A DNA stretch of 64,000 bases from Albula goreensis (taxonomy: Eukaryota; Chordata; Actinopteri; Albuliformes; Albulidae). The notes under the pieces were generated by a model. That model ran no database searches and had not been told where the DNA came from. It was given only the letters and a program-made list of their open reading frames with translations. Each line of letters begins with the position of its first letter. Positions within the stretch are counted from its first letter, which is position 1. Positions 1-12,400 of this stretch are shown one piece after another. The stretch is from contig CM040755.1 in the NCBI GenBank assembly GCA_022829145.1, forward strand, positions 15,268,063-15,332,062, read 5' to 3'. A program made the position numbers and the translations under genes.

Positions 1-1694
1 ACATACCTCATTCTGATTGGGTGAAATGGTATTTGTGATGCAAAGTGTTCTTATGTGTGAAATTATGTGACATCAAAGTGAAGATTACATATTCCAGCCC
101 TTATGCACATTCACTTCATACAAAAGGACATTTCAAAATTTATTTACTTGTACTTAATCCTTTTGCAGAAGAAAAAACACTAGTTTGATACAATCAGTAC
201 AATTGAGATTCCAGGTGACGATGAGGAATCATTCCAGGCAATTAGCTGAACCGCATATACTACCTACCGAACAAAGCAATATAGTCCCCCTACATTTAAT
301 TGGACCGGTGATTATATTTACTGGAAATATGCCATACATGTTCAGTCATTAAAATGAATGTACACCCTCATGCCAATCGGAACTGAAGATTCAACCTGGC
401 CATGGTGTAATATAAGACTGTGGACAATGTAAAGTGAAAATCAGCTACATTCAAGTTAGTGAGCTGTATATATATAACACTTTTCTTTCAGCTTTTCGCC
501 AAATTTCAAAATTGAGTCACTTTTTTGATGGTGCAGATGTATCAAAGAACGTTTGCTAAATTCCACTGAGCAGTGACTGAATCCTAATTAAGTAGCAATG
601 GACAAGCAACATTCAGTGGATGCTCATTAAGATAACTCGAAAAGTTTCTTAACTAATTTTAACTTTAAACTTACTTGATTCTTGATTCAACCACATATAT
701 ATATTTGTATGTGGTTGCATATGTTTTCTCCTACTTTTTTCACACCTCTCTGACATCTAAACTTACTTGAAGCAAGTAGCTATGGTATACGGGGAATAAA
801 CCACTATAGGACATACAGTTGTAGGAAAATATTTTATTCCACAGCTGACAAGGTATCTCTATGCTCTTGGTGTTGAGAATTTAAAACCACTTCTGTGGAT
901 ATTAGAGTACTAGTGAATTTGTTCATTCAGCAATGAGGATTACCCTTTTTCATTGTTAGATTTACTGTGAACTCTTTTCCCTTTCCCCACTTTTACTTTC
1001 CATTGCCTAATAAAGATGTAGCCGTTACAATGATTCATGCCTTCCAGACATAAGGACTGTGAAAGATTTTGATCACAGGCACAGGAGTTGAATGATGTGC
1101 CTTATGAGACAGATGGTGGCGCCATAGGTCAAAAGTTGGACTCGAGCAGAATATCAGCAACAATAAAATGAGAGTTTTATTAAAGTTCAAAGCCAAGTCA
1201 CACAGTAAAGTGATCGGAAAAATCTGTTTTTTGGAACCCACAAATTCAGCAATGTTTATATAAAATCCCATTACATTTGCAGCACATATAATTCCTTTGT
1301 TCCATTCTTGACAGTGAAGGGACAGGCATGAAGGGACAGGCATGAATGTGAAGAGACTGGTGACATGCTGAGACTGCTCCTATTGCCTTCAGAACAGTTT
1401 TAATTAATTCATCACAGTGTTGAAATGCCAAGTCAAGGTTACAATAAACAAAGCACCTTTTCAAAAAGAATGACTTGGCCATTCCCTAAACCCCAAAAAG
1501 AGAAACCACTTTCTGCATGTGCTGTGATATAACTCTGATGTGGGGAAGAGCGCTGACATAATCCATACCGCCAACTCATTATCGTAGCACTGATCTGCTG
1601 TACTACAGAACCGATGGATAGGACAGTCTGAGATCAGTCTTCGTGTAACACAAACGTGAGACTGCTGCAAAACAGCATTGGCTGAATTCTTCAG
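1..1694. other. Intergenic / 3'-flanking DNA of the Rieske-DUF455 gene
   Basis: No coding exon or RNA gene is recognisable here. The stretch lies directly downstream of the minus-strand Rieske-DUF455 stop codon, so part of it is probably that gene's 3' UTR. Minus-strand AATAAA hexamers are present (read as TTTATT on the plus strand near 1076-1081 is not seen, but 1176-1181 and 833-838 are), and either could be its poly(A) signal. A 14-base direct duplication (gaagggacaggcat) occurs around 1318-1345. Open frames in both strands are short and show no family resemblance. Confidence 0.6.
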
Positions 1695-4600
1695 TCAAGT
1701 GGAAGGTTTGACAAGTGGAATGTACCACTGAGGAAATAAAAAGGACAAAACTGATTCAGTTTAACCGCGACAAGCTTACTCAATGTCAAATTAAGAATTT
1801 TAGTTTTTCTATCCAGAATGCTGATTTCTGGGGCTCAATAAAATTAGGAACGAAACACTGTCATTTGTGGAAATGTATTATGCATAAGGACAAAGTGCAG
1901 TTCAAACCTGAATTCTCTTATTGTCCTTTTCAATTAATGCAAAACAAGATGTACAAACTATGTGTACCAGACTCTTACCTCCTCTGTCATCCCGGCTGTT
2001 TTCCTTCCCTCTGTGTTAAAGGGAGGCTTCAGGTATCCCTTAAAGTGCTCCTTCACCAGCTTATGGAAGGTTGATAAGCAATCCTAATGGGGGGAAGAAG
2101 GTGGGGGTTTGAAAAATTAAGATCATTTTTGAAGAAACAGGGCATTACATATGGATGGTAAGGGTTGACAAATCTGCATTTGCACTAAGAATGCATGTAA
2201 ATTTAAAATTAGTTGAATCTGAAGCTAAAAAGTACTCATCCCCATTTAACAAAAAGCATACCCGGCCCTCTTTGGCGCAGATGTATGTGAACCATTTCAG
2301 TCCTGCTGCCACGTGAGTGATTTCATCTTTGTAAATGACCTCCAGGACCCGCACAGAGCATTCATCACTCTGTGCCGCAAAGCGAGAGAGTGTCTGGGGA
2401 TGCACATCCAGACCCCTGCAGGGCGACAGAACTTACCATGATCAGTCCAGTAAAAGGGGGGAAATAAACAGCACCATTGAGACTACCCCTACATGTAACT
2501 ATGTGTACCTATAATACTTGTGTATTTTTCACTGAAATCCATTTAGCAGTGTTGCTAATAAATGCATGAGATTAGATTTTAAAAAAACATGTTTTAAAAG
2601 AGGTATGGGAAATAAGTGTCTTGGAAATTTGTGTGGAAGACAAAAAAATACATTTCAATAACAAAAAAAATCACCAGAATCTGATTACAGTGATGTATAA
2701 CCTTGGGCTGTTAAAGCACTGTACCTGGCTTCATGTACCATATGCACTATTGCCAGCCTGGCCAGCAGGTCATGGGATGTGTCTGACGCAGACTGCCAGA
2801 GTCCTGTAAAACAAGAGCTATTTGCAAACACATTTCTCACGTGCAAGTAACCACATACCACAAATGGAGTGATGACTGAAGCCCACTTACCATTGTGAAC
2901 AGGCAACGCTCCAAAAAAACTGCCAAGCTCTGTGATCCGTTTCTCCAGTAAGTGATAATGCTGTGCGGGAAAAATGTTAGATATTTCTCCTGAAGTTATC
3001 CAGACATTAGACAGCTGTTCTGTGACAATGGAGAAGACTGACCTTGGCTTCATCTCCTGCCACTTTGACAAAGTCACTAAAGAACTGGGGGGGGAGAGGT
3101 TCACCAGTGCTCAGTGTGACTGAGGAAAACCTGGCGATTATGTCCCATGACAGGTCGATGGCCCACTGCTCAATATTAGCCAAGGAGTGCAACAGAGCAA
3201 TTCTGCTAGCCTACAGGACAAAAGTGAAAAGACATGAGTAAATCATTCAGTATCATAGAAATATAGGATTATGCTGTTGTGCAGTTTCACTTATAGAGTA
3301 ATGTTATTTTCAGCACACAATGGAAACAAAAAAAAAAAGAAAAATATAATCTCTACTGTGGCCACGTTTTGGAAACCTGGAGCCCTGCCCCCAACAGGTT
3401 GTTTTTTTTTTTAATAAGATATAATGGTTTACATTTGAAATTCAGCTTTTTACTTGAAATTACTGTACCCACTACTCTCAACTGGATGAAGTGGGTATAG
3501 ATAATGGATAGTTGCATGCACTTACTGTTACGAAAATCACAGTGCAATTGAATTGTTCAATTGATATTACTTTACATTGAGGAACTCTGGCCCAGTGATG
3601 ATGACATTTTTAAAACACCCTAACCAATGTGCCCCCTTTTCCCCTTTTGATCTTTCCCGGCTCCAGCACTGTCAGGCTGTCCTTCCTGCTGGGCTGAGCT
3701 GGAGGCATTGCCTGACCCACATCTGTGATGTTCCCAGAGTTCCATCGCTGCTGCACTTCCTGCGTCAGTGCAACCTTAAGAGATCACAGTATAACCAATC
3801 AATCACTGTTAGAATGGTTCTGGGAAACTTTATAAATCTCTAGATTTTTGTTGTACTGTGGCGTATTTCAAACTTTCTAAATATGTACAGAATTCACAGA
3901 ATGATCAATGTCTACAAACCGGTCCACTCTTGTATGGCACATGAGGCAAGCCCAAGAGCTCAAGAGGAATGGTCATGTCCTGAGTTTGGTTCTTCATGAA
4001 AATTAGTTTCAATTAACATCTTTCTTACCTTCTCATTCGGGTCTGGTGTGAGGAGAATTTGTGTTGCCCAGAAACAAAGTGTGTCCTCAGGGGTGGACTT
4101 TATATTATCTTGTGACAATCTGCCTAAACAATAAACCAGAAACATAGGTAAACATCAATGTTTAAACTTCATGATTAGCTCTAAAATGCTCAGATTCTCT
4201 GAGCAATTATGACCTCAATTACCATGTAATTTCCTCCATCTCAGAAATGAAAGAATGGCTTACCCAACGATATTGTATTTTCTTCTGGAATTGGGCAAAG
4301 TGACAGGGCATTCTGCGTGTTTATATAAATGTTTCCCTGGACCACTCTGACCTCATAGACTTGATTCTGTGAAGAGAAAGAAAGAGGTCACTCTACTGAA
4401 CTGAAATTCAATCAGTTCACAAAATCTGTAAGTGGAGGTCTGGAATCTATCTGGACTTAATTTAGTGGATGGCATATCTAATAAACTGATCAAAAGGGTC
4501 CTTCCTTCCTTGACTTGTGACCACTGCCCCTACCTGAAGTCCAGTGGATGATTCACCAGTGTCCAGACAGAAGTCGAAATGATGCCAGGGGCATATTATC

Positions 4601-5366
4601 GCCAGTTTCCCATTGCCTATGTCCTCAATATCACCAAGATCAAGTGGTCCTCCTTTGAAAAAAATATTTTGTTTTAAAACATGCAACACAAATATCCGTT
4701 TTAAAAATGGAATGCTACTCCTCTGCTTTTAACAAATGGGACTACATGATCTATACTTATCCTACCAGATTGAAAGAACGATTGGGTGGAGCAGTTAGCT
4801 AATGAGCTAGAACGTCGTTACCTTCATGAGGACATGATGAATCCATAGCCCAGTATTTATCATTGTCGGCGTGTACAAGAACGATGTGTTGTCCGTCTTC
4901 TGAATAAAGCCTTGAGAAAATATTTTTTTTTCAGAAATGACTAATTATACCCTAAATTACGTCAACTACACATGTCAATAATCATGCAACACACGAAATT
5001 ATCATCTTTACGCCATTACACAGCTGGAATAGATTGCTGATGTACTCATTCAAGTTGCTTGTTTGAGTTTGCGTATTTAATGACATATTTTACAAAATTA
5101 AAGGGACGGTGTAATAACCAAAAAAGTAGTTTGTTGCCTGAGGGGAACATCATACCATAGAGGGTTAAGTGTTAAGATGATACAAAAACATCTAGCCGGT
5201 ATCTTTAATTTAAAAATTAATTGGCAATGCCATGTGCATAGAGAAGGGCTAAGACTTACTTGGTGCATTGCGATTTAAAATGACTTGTGGTCCCTACACA
5301 CTGCCAGTTGGTACTGTTGACAATCTCTCGAAGTGCGTTAACTAAATCCTCTTCGAAGCAATCCAT
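1695..5366 (-). CDS. Rieske [2Fe-2S] domain fused to DUF455 ferritin-like di-iron protein (423 aa, 12 exons)
   Basis: Exons (minus): 5366-5260, 4910-4822, 4652-4534, 4366-4264, 4123-4029, 3774-3625, 3210-3043, 2960-2891, 2803-2725, 2415-2262, 2083-1979, 1727-1695. All have GT-AG borders and consistent phase, giving 423 residues. The N-terminal part (about 1-140) is a Rieske domain: CPHEGG puts ligands at C62 and H64, and CPWHHFDF at C86 and H89, which bind a 2Fe-2S cluster in this family. The rest (about 145-423) matches DUF455 (COG2833), a ferritin-like family. Its ligand pattern is complete: E235 (ANIEQWAIDL), E275-A-K-H278, E325 (VHEARG), E358-I-T-H361. There is no signal peptide or membrane segment, so a cytosolic protein is likely. 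The reaction is unknown; an O2-dependent oxidase or hydroxylase fed by its own Rieske domain is inference. The start is the ATG nearest the conserved sequence, about 400 bases below the prc1 poly(A) signal. I do not recognise an established gene symbol. Confidence 0.93.
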
Positions 5367-5782
5367 TGACGCATAAAATTAAGGAGGGTAGTATCTATTA
5401 GTTGGTATGATTGGAGATCAACTGCTATGGTACATACTGTAAGCACGCTATTTTCCAAATTATAGCAACGAACTCACAAGCATTTCCGGATACGCTTTGA
5501 GTTATATGGACTACAAATAATTCCCCCGGAAGCTGATTTGGTGCATCATTAAATGTACCCGTCCTAGACGATGGCAGTACAACTCGAAAAAAAGAAAGAG
5601 GAATTAATATACGGAATAGATACTTAAAAACGAATATAAGGAACTTGAACTACCTGCCTTGCTTACTGTTCTGAACCTGTATGGGTCACTTTTGTTTTTA
5701 AGTGCAATAAAACAGTTCTGAACGGCTTTCTGTACTTTCACGTCTGCAAAAATGATGACGTCACAACTTGAGAAACGAAATA
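5367..5782 (-). promoter_or_regulatory. Short spacer between the prc1 3' end and the Rieske-DUF455 start codon
   Basis: This 416-base stretch separates the likely prc1 poly(A) signal from the start codon of the next minus-strand gene. It must hold the 5' UTR and core promoter of the Rieske-DUF455 gene if that gene is transcribed independently. No TATA box or clear initiator is evident. The assignment rests only on position. Confidence 0.4.
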
Positions 5783-5788
5783 TTTATT
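5783..5788 (-). terminator. prc1: Candidate prc1 poly(A) signal (AATAAA)
   Basis: The plus strand reads tttatt, which is AATAAA on the minus strand, about 670 bases after the prc1 stop codon. It is the last such hexamer before the next gene's start codon. Other hexamers may be used instead. Confidence 0.45.
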
Positions 5789-6458
5789 TACAGTTTGGAA
5801 AATGGGAGTTCAGTACATGGAAAATGTAAAATATTTAGCCTTTATAAAGTATTCAAATGATTGGTGTTGGGAAATCAAATATATTAATGTTACCAATCCA
5901 CAAATTAAAGGCACATCAATTCAGTGCCATTCTTTGGAGTGATGTGAAATAGTGTCAGAAATAAATAGGAGAAAGTGTTATGTTTAGGTAGTGACAAAAT
6001 GTGCAAACGGTTCATGATTAGTATCCACAAAGAGTATAAACAAAGAGTAGGATAAAATAACATGCCTGGCCAACTAACTTTCATACATTCCAACAAACAA
6101 TTTAAAATCATGTACAGCTTCAGGTGCAAAGAGGCCGGCATAGTAAATGTTACATTAAAAACCCTTTTGAAAGCTGCCTGTTTAAATGAGAACATGCACA
6201 GTAAATTAAAACAGCAGAAATAAGAAGCTCAATCTGTGCAATAATCAAAAAGCCTTAAAGTGTTAACTACAGTAAAATATATTACACCTTTTTATATGCA
6301 AGCATATCCTTTGAATGTGTATTCAAATTCTTGATGATACATCATGACATTGAGGAATATACAAAGATCCTGGCACCAATTTAACTGTGACGATTTTGTT
6401 ATATAAAGCTTCAGGCCTTCACTGGCTGGCAAAGGGTCCGGATAGTTCCATCCCAAGA

Positions 6459-9400
6459 TCAGATATGAGTGACAGTTGAGTTCAACACTGCTGCCTTGCA
6501 GTTAGATTTAGACGCCTTCGAAAGTTCTTGCTGTGGAAAAGCAGAAGAGGGGTTGGTAAATACCCGTAACTAATGTGCATAACCTGGAAGTGTCCAGTTG
6601 AAGTAGATCAGTAGTATTACAGAATGCCTCAAGAGATTAAACTGTATTTAATCTAAGGGTCTGTGTTCTTCTGGTCTTACCAAACTTAAAACAGATCCTA
6701 TGAAATAATTTTACAGATAATATTAAAAGCAAGACAATATTTAGTGATATGTCTTTATAATGAAAAGGTGGTCATATGTATTGAACTTTAGCGTTTTGGG
6801 TAAAACTATTTGCCAATTCCAGCACAAGTTCTTATGCGTGTAAATTGCTATAAAACATGCATGACAACTGGGAAATTAATATTACAGGTAGTGACTTAAA
6901 GGAGCACAGAGGCAAGGGAGATTATCCTGCACAATACACAACTCCATATTATTCTGGAAAAGCAGGAAAAGGTTTACGTAGCTGGTGTTAGAACAATAAA
7001 AGCATTGTAGGTTTCCTGGAAGACTTATGTGACGACATAAAGTATTACACTGCTATTTATTTCAATGGATAATGAAGTTCTTGGGGAGAGGGAGGAATTA
7101 AAAGAAAGCAACACACAGCCTAGCCTCATTCACAGAGGTATTGTTATGGCTTGCAGACATTAACAGTTACCCTTTCAACTGACCTTTTCTCAGATAAGTG
7201 ATAAAAATGTATAACTTTGATACTTTCTTAAGACTGTTAACATTGCATGCATAACAAGCATGAGGAAGGTAGAGGAGGCTGGAAGGTCTCCTTAAAGGTT
7301 TGGAGATACATTCATTTATACAGACCTTTACAGGATGGTTGAATCAATGTTGCCAATTTCCTTCTAAAACAGAATGCACCATTAGATATTGAGTGGGGTA
7401 ATTTGAGCCAGTTTTTACTAAATGTTTTTATGGAAAGGCAAATATAGTCAGTCCTTTCACTAATATACAATATCTACACATATTTTAGAATGTTTTATGT
7501 TTTATATTTAACAATGTATTTTTAAATTTAAAGTTAACTGCATTATTGTCATCTCCAAAGCTATTGCCACCCTGACATCTCCACAACTATTGCCACCCCC
7601 AGACAGCAGTAGGGTGTGCATTACAGAAAGGAAAGATTACAATAGTTAACGACAATATGATCAATTAGGAGAAGCACTATGTGAGTGACATGATTGATTG
7701 AATTAGTGGAAGATATCAGGCCTCTGAGAGAGCATCACCACAGCTATGAAGATATTCTGAAGTGGGGCATCTGTCTACCTAATGTCCCATTGGGTTCAAT
7801 ACACAAGTGGGCAGCAGGAACCCTCCTTTGCTAAGTTTGAAAATATAGGTCATATACCTTGGTGTGTCATGAAGCTATAATGTGAATACGTTTTGATTGG
7901 GTTATCTCTGAATATCAAAACCTTACACAAGGAAATGTGATTACAACTGGTTCCATTTACTTTACTCCATGGCAGCATTCATAAAATGAATGGCTTTTCC
8001 TAAATTTTTGGTCATGCAGTAGGTAATGTCTATGGTTGCTTTGATACAAGGGGTGAACTAACTTACCCACTGGCTCAACCTACCCCACTTTCCCCTACTT
8101 GCAATACCTGAGTGGTGCTAAAGCAGCAAACAAATAATGTGCAAGGTTATAGTAAATTGTAAAAAGGGCTGTCTGTCATGGTTTTACATTTTTAAAGACT
8201 AAAATAAGTGTGAAGCTGTGTTGTGAAAACAAATGCATCCAGTTGTTCCCATGTTCAACTAACTGCTTTCCTACACAACTGGACTGTGTTCTGCAGAGAC
8301 TGGTAAATCTTTTTAGAAAATACCAATTACCGCAAATTCAGAATAGGTGCCAGCAATGGAGTTAATGCTGAAGGTACGCTGGGAGGCACCTGGGGTCTTC
8401 GATGCACCACTCAAAGCAGTCCCATTGAGGTGAGAGATGTTCTCCTTGTTGTGCTTCAGCTGACCCATGTTTGGGGGCTTGTTATGGCCTGGTGTTCGCA
8501 CCATAAGACCATGCTGTAAGAGTTACAGGAAAAAAAGATGCAGAGATAACAGAATAAATACATCTGAATTACATGCAGATGGTTGGATTACTCTCAAAAG
8601 CATTTAACATTCCATGACACAGTCACTCTAGTGATCAAGAGTGTTCACTACCAAAATAATAAAATCCAATGTTAAACCAAGCTTTCAGTCACATGATACT
8701 CTTGCTTACCGACAGAGGGGGGCGGGACACTGGAGAACGGCAGATGGTTCCCCCAAAGACAGAGCGCATTGTGCTGTTAGGAGTGGCACTAGAGATGCTG
8801 GAGGTAGCATTGAGCTGGACGAAATGCATGGGTTGTTAGTCACACAGTGGACCAAAGCAATCATGTTAAATTCCTCAGCCTGAACAGCATGACAGCAATA
8901 GGCACAAAGAAAACACATGCCATAAGATCAAGACTAAGGCAACCAACGTCAAAATATGTAGAGTGCATTTTCTTTCTGCTGCATCACCAGAGTGGGTCAG
9001 ATAGTTTAATAACTGAGAAGACTGTGCCTGTACATAAGCAAGTGATTTTAAGTGTGGTTATGCAATACAGATGCAACCCAAGTAGCTGAATGATAAACTG
9101 AATTACCTTTCGCATTTTGCCAGGTGTGGGGGTGCCTGGAACTCTGCGTTTAGATGGAGTGCGTATAGCAGTACCATACAGCATATCCTCTTCTGTCTGT
9201 TTGCTTTTCTTCAGTTGCTATTTCAAAAAAAAAAAAAAAAAAAAAAATAGAATTAAATTTAAACTGAAGCCAATTCCAAAAAAAAAAAAGTTAAATCTCA
9301 AGCGATTGCCAAGTTCATACCCGCTCCTGTTTTTCCCTTTCTTTCTCTAGCCTCTGGATTTCCCACTGCTCCTCCACATACTGCATGAACTTCTGCCCCT

Positions 9401-12400
9401 TGACCAGGAACTCACGGCCCTGTTCCTGCTCCCACACCTCGATCTCTGCCTTCAGCTTCTTCTCCAGCTGAAAAAAAAAAAAAAAAACGGGTTTCCACTC
9501 ATACTTTCCACTTATCCTCATTTGACTGATTTCATGGAGAAATCAGTCAAGCGTCTGATGGCGGGACTAGAAAAACTTCTATAAGCAAATTTGCAGACCA
9601 ATTTGTAATCAATGTCAGATGCTTCAAGTATTGTTAAAAGGCTACTTACCAGCACTTAGCATAGACTCATTTTTCTCATGGTGAATGAAAACTATGATTA
9701 TGACCTGGCCATTTTTCCATGATGAAAATTATATTCCAAGACCCAAAGGGCCATGAACAACCTGAACACAAGACCCCACCACAAGTAATAAGCATGGCTG
9801 CCCACCCAAAATGTCAACGGGAGATAATATGTCCTGACTCACTGCTGTTTGAAGTCTTACCTTTGGTAGGCTTTTTTGCAGATCCGCTCTATGTTTTTCC
9901 TCCTTCAAAAGGTTCCCTCCACGATTATTAAATCTAGAGGGATCAGTTGTCTTTTTCTGTGTAAACAAACATTATCAGATGATCACTTAAACAGATTATA
10001 TTAATAATCCTATTGTACAATTCCCCCGTGCATACCAACACTTGAATTCTTCTTGCATGCAATATATAAAAGTCCAACATGAAAAGCACAGCAAATTTCA
10101 ACTATGACTTTTTAAGCACATTAACACATACCTCAAGTTCCAGAAAAAGTGTCCAGTTTTCTTCCCATTTGTGGACACCCTCAAAGAGTTCCTTGTGGTC
10201 CTCGTAATGCTGTTTGAGACGCAGGATTTCTGCATCATGCAGACTCAAAACTTCCTCTGTGATGTTGTCTGGAGAAGAGCAAGTGTTATGTATTTTCCTT
10301 TATAACAATACCCTCTATAGGTAACAATACTGAGCCTAAATGGATCTACTGATCTTTGGACTATGACTATTAGCTTTCTTCTTACCTTCGTAGTATGGTA
10401 CAAAGACCTCTCGCTGATCTGCACTGAAAAAACACTTATCCCAGAAGGAGGCAATCTCCTCACGGATGGCCGCTGTAACATTCCAAATGTTCTGAAGTTT
10501 TAATTCCTCAAGGCGCTTAACCTCTGCTTCTAGCTGTAAAGAAAATTCAACAGACATTAAACAGGGATGAAAAGGATACGATATATATATATAAAAAAGT
10601 TATTTTATTGGTAAGACAAGGAAGGAAGCTAATCAGAAGTTTAACACAGAACAACCTATTCATTAATGCAAACAATTTCCTGCTTACAGCCTCCAAGTTT
10701 TTTCTCTTGGACAAGACCATATTTTCAGAGAAGGCCTCCCTCTCTTCCTGAGCAATCTGCAGCCTGTCCCACAGCTCCTGGATCTTTGTGCGGTAGGAGC
10801 TACAGAGTGCCTCATTCTCAGCCTTTTTGTCTTCCAGCTGAAGAGAAAAAACAGCTGTTACAAATGTCTGTAGGAAGCATTCATCTGAATGGGTTAAGGT
10901 CTGTGATAGATTTTCACCTGACAGAGAAGCAGTTTAAGCGATGCAATGTTCTCTTTAGACAGACAGAAAGCATCCTCATCTTCGCAGACCACATCACGCT
11001 CAAAACTGGTGTCTGGCAGCTGTTCCAGGTCGTCCATGCACAAGATGATTTGCCTCTTAAAGCCAACAAACTCATCATGCCTCCGTTCCTTGGATCAAAC
11101 AACACAATACTGTCACTACTCACCCAGCAAAACTCTTAACTGTAGCTACCAGATGACATATTGGATAAGAAAATGCAGATATATTTTTTTCTGAAATTTG
11201 ACTGGCAGGAGGACAGAACCTGAAGTGGAGACTTGCCTTTTCTGTTGTGAGGCTGACAATATGGTGGCGAAAAACCTCCAGTTCCTCCAAGGAGGGAACC
11301 AAATCAGGACTGATATTGTAATGATCAGTGCATAGAATATCACAGAGCTCCTGGTCCTGCTGAATCAGAGACTTGAGTTCCTGCATCCTCTGGTTCTTCT
11401 GTTTCATCATCACCTCCACTCGGGTTCGAATGTCCTTCTCCAGCTGCAACATTGTAAGACCTTCCTCTTCCTGCCAAAACAGAACTCATTCTGGAAGAGT
11501 GCTAGTGGTAGAGGTCAAGTTACCAGGGGTGGGCTTGGAAACGTCTTCTCATAAGGTTTTAGAGCAATAATGATACACAAATTTGTGGGTTACCTCAAAC
11601 GGTGGTAAATGAAGCTCTCTGCACAGAGCGTCCAGCTCCTTGCGACATGTCTCAATGCTGCTGATCAGTCTTTTCTTAAGACCCTCTTCCTCTGCGATCA
11701 TCATATCCAGCAGACCCTACAGTTTGAGGAAAAATAAGTCATTACAATTAACATGTTAGCCATGAGAAGAAACAAATTTGTTTGATTTGATGACATCACT
11801 TACTTTAATGTGGCTCTTTACCACATCTGTCCTCTGCAGTCGCTGGTCCTCTGGGATTCCTATTTCCTCCCAAATGTCTTTCAGACGGCATAGTGCTTTG
11901 TTCAGACATGACACCGATTCAGCGGCAAGCACCTCACTGGCAAAGGATACCCAGATCTCATCGTTAGGCTTTTTATGGAGCGAACACAACACGACCACAG
12001 TAGGTCTCACACACAAGTGCCTTAACAAAAAGTCTGTACGGTCAAAGTTTTTGTGCGTGTGAAACTATATGATTTAATAAGTCGCAAACGTTTGCACTGA
12101 TCTTTTCAGCAGCAGGTGCATATAAAACTGTACAATGTGCATTTTATGCAAGCTAGTTGGAACACCTGACTATAACCATAATTTGGCAAATTTCGGGGGG
12201 AAAGTTAATCGTCTTTGTCTGGGTCAAAGCGGAGATCACAGTTTACTTAAGCTTATTGGTATGTTAATAATTTGTAACAGACTCTGGCTAGCTAATAGCT
12301 ACGATAATGGCCCACTTTTCCCTAGGGCGAGACACACCCAACCAGTTTAGCCAGCTTTCCACTTGCCGGTTTGAAATTGAGCTGATCGAAGCTACAGTTA

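Noticed and set aside
5905..6195. 96-codon minus-strand open frame
   Set aside because: It lies in the prc1 3' UTR and has no recognisable similarity.
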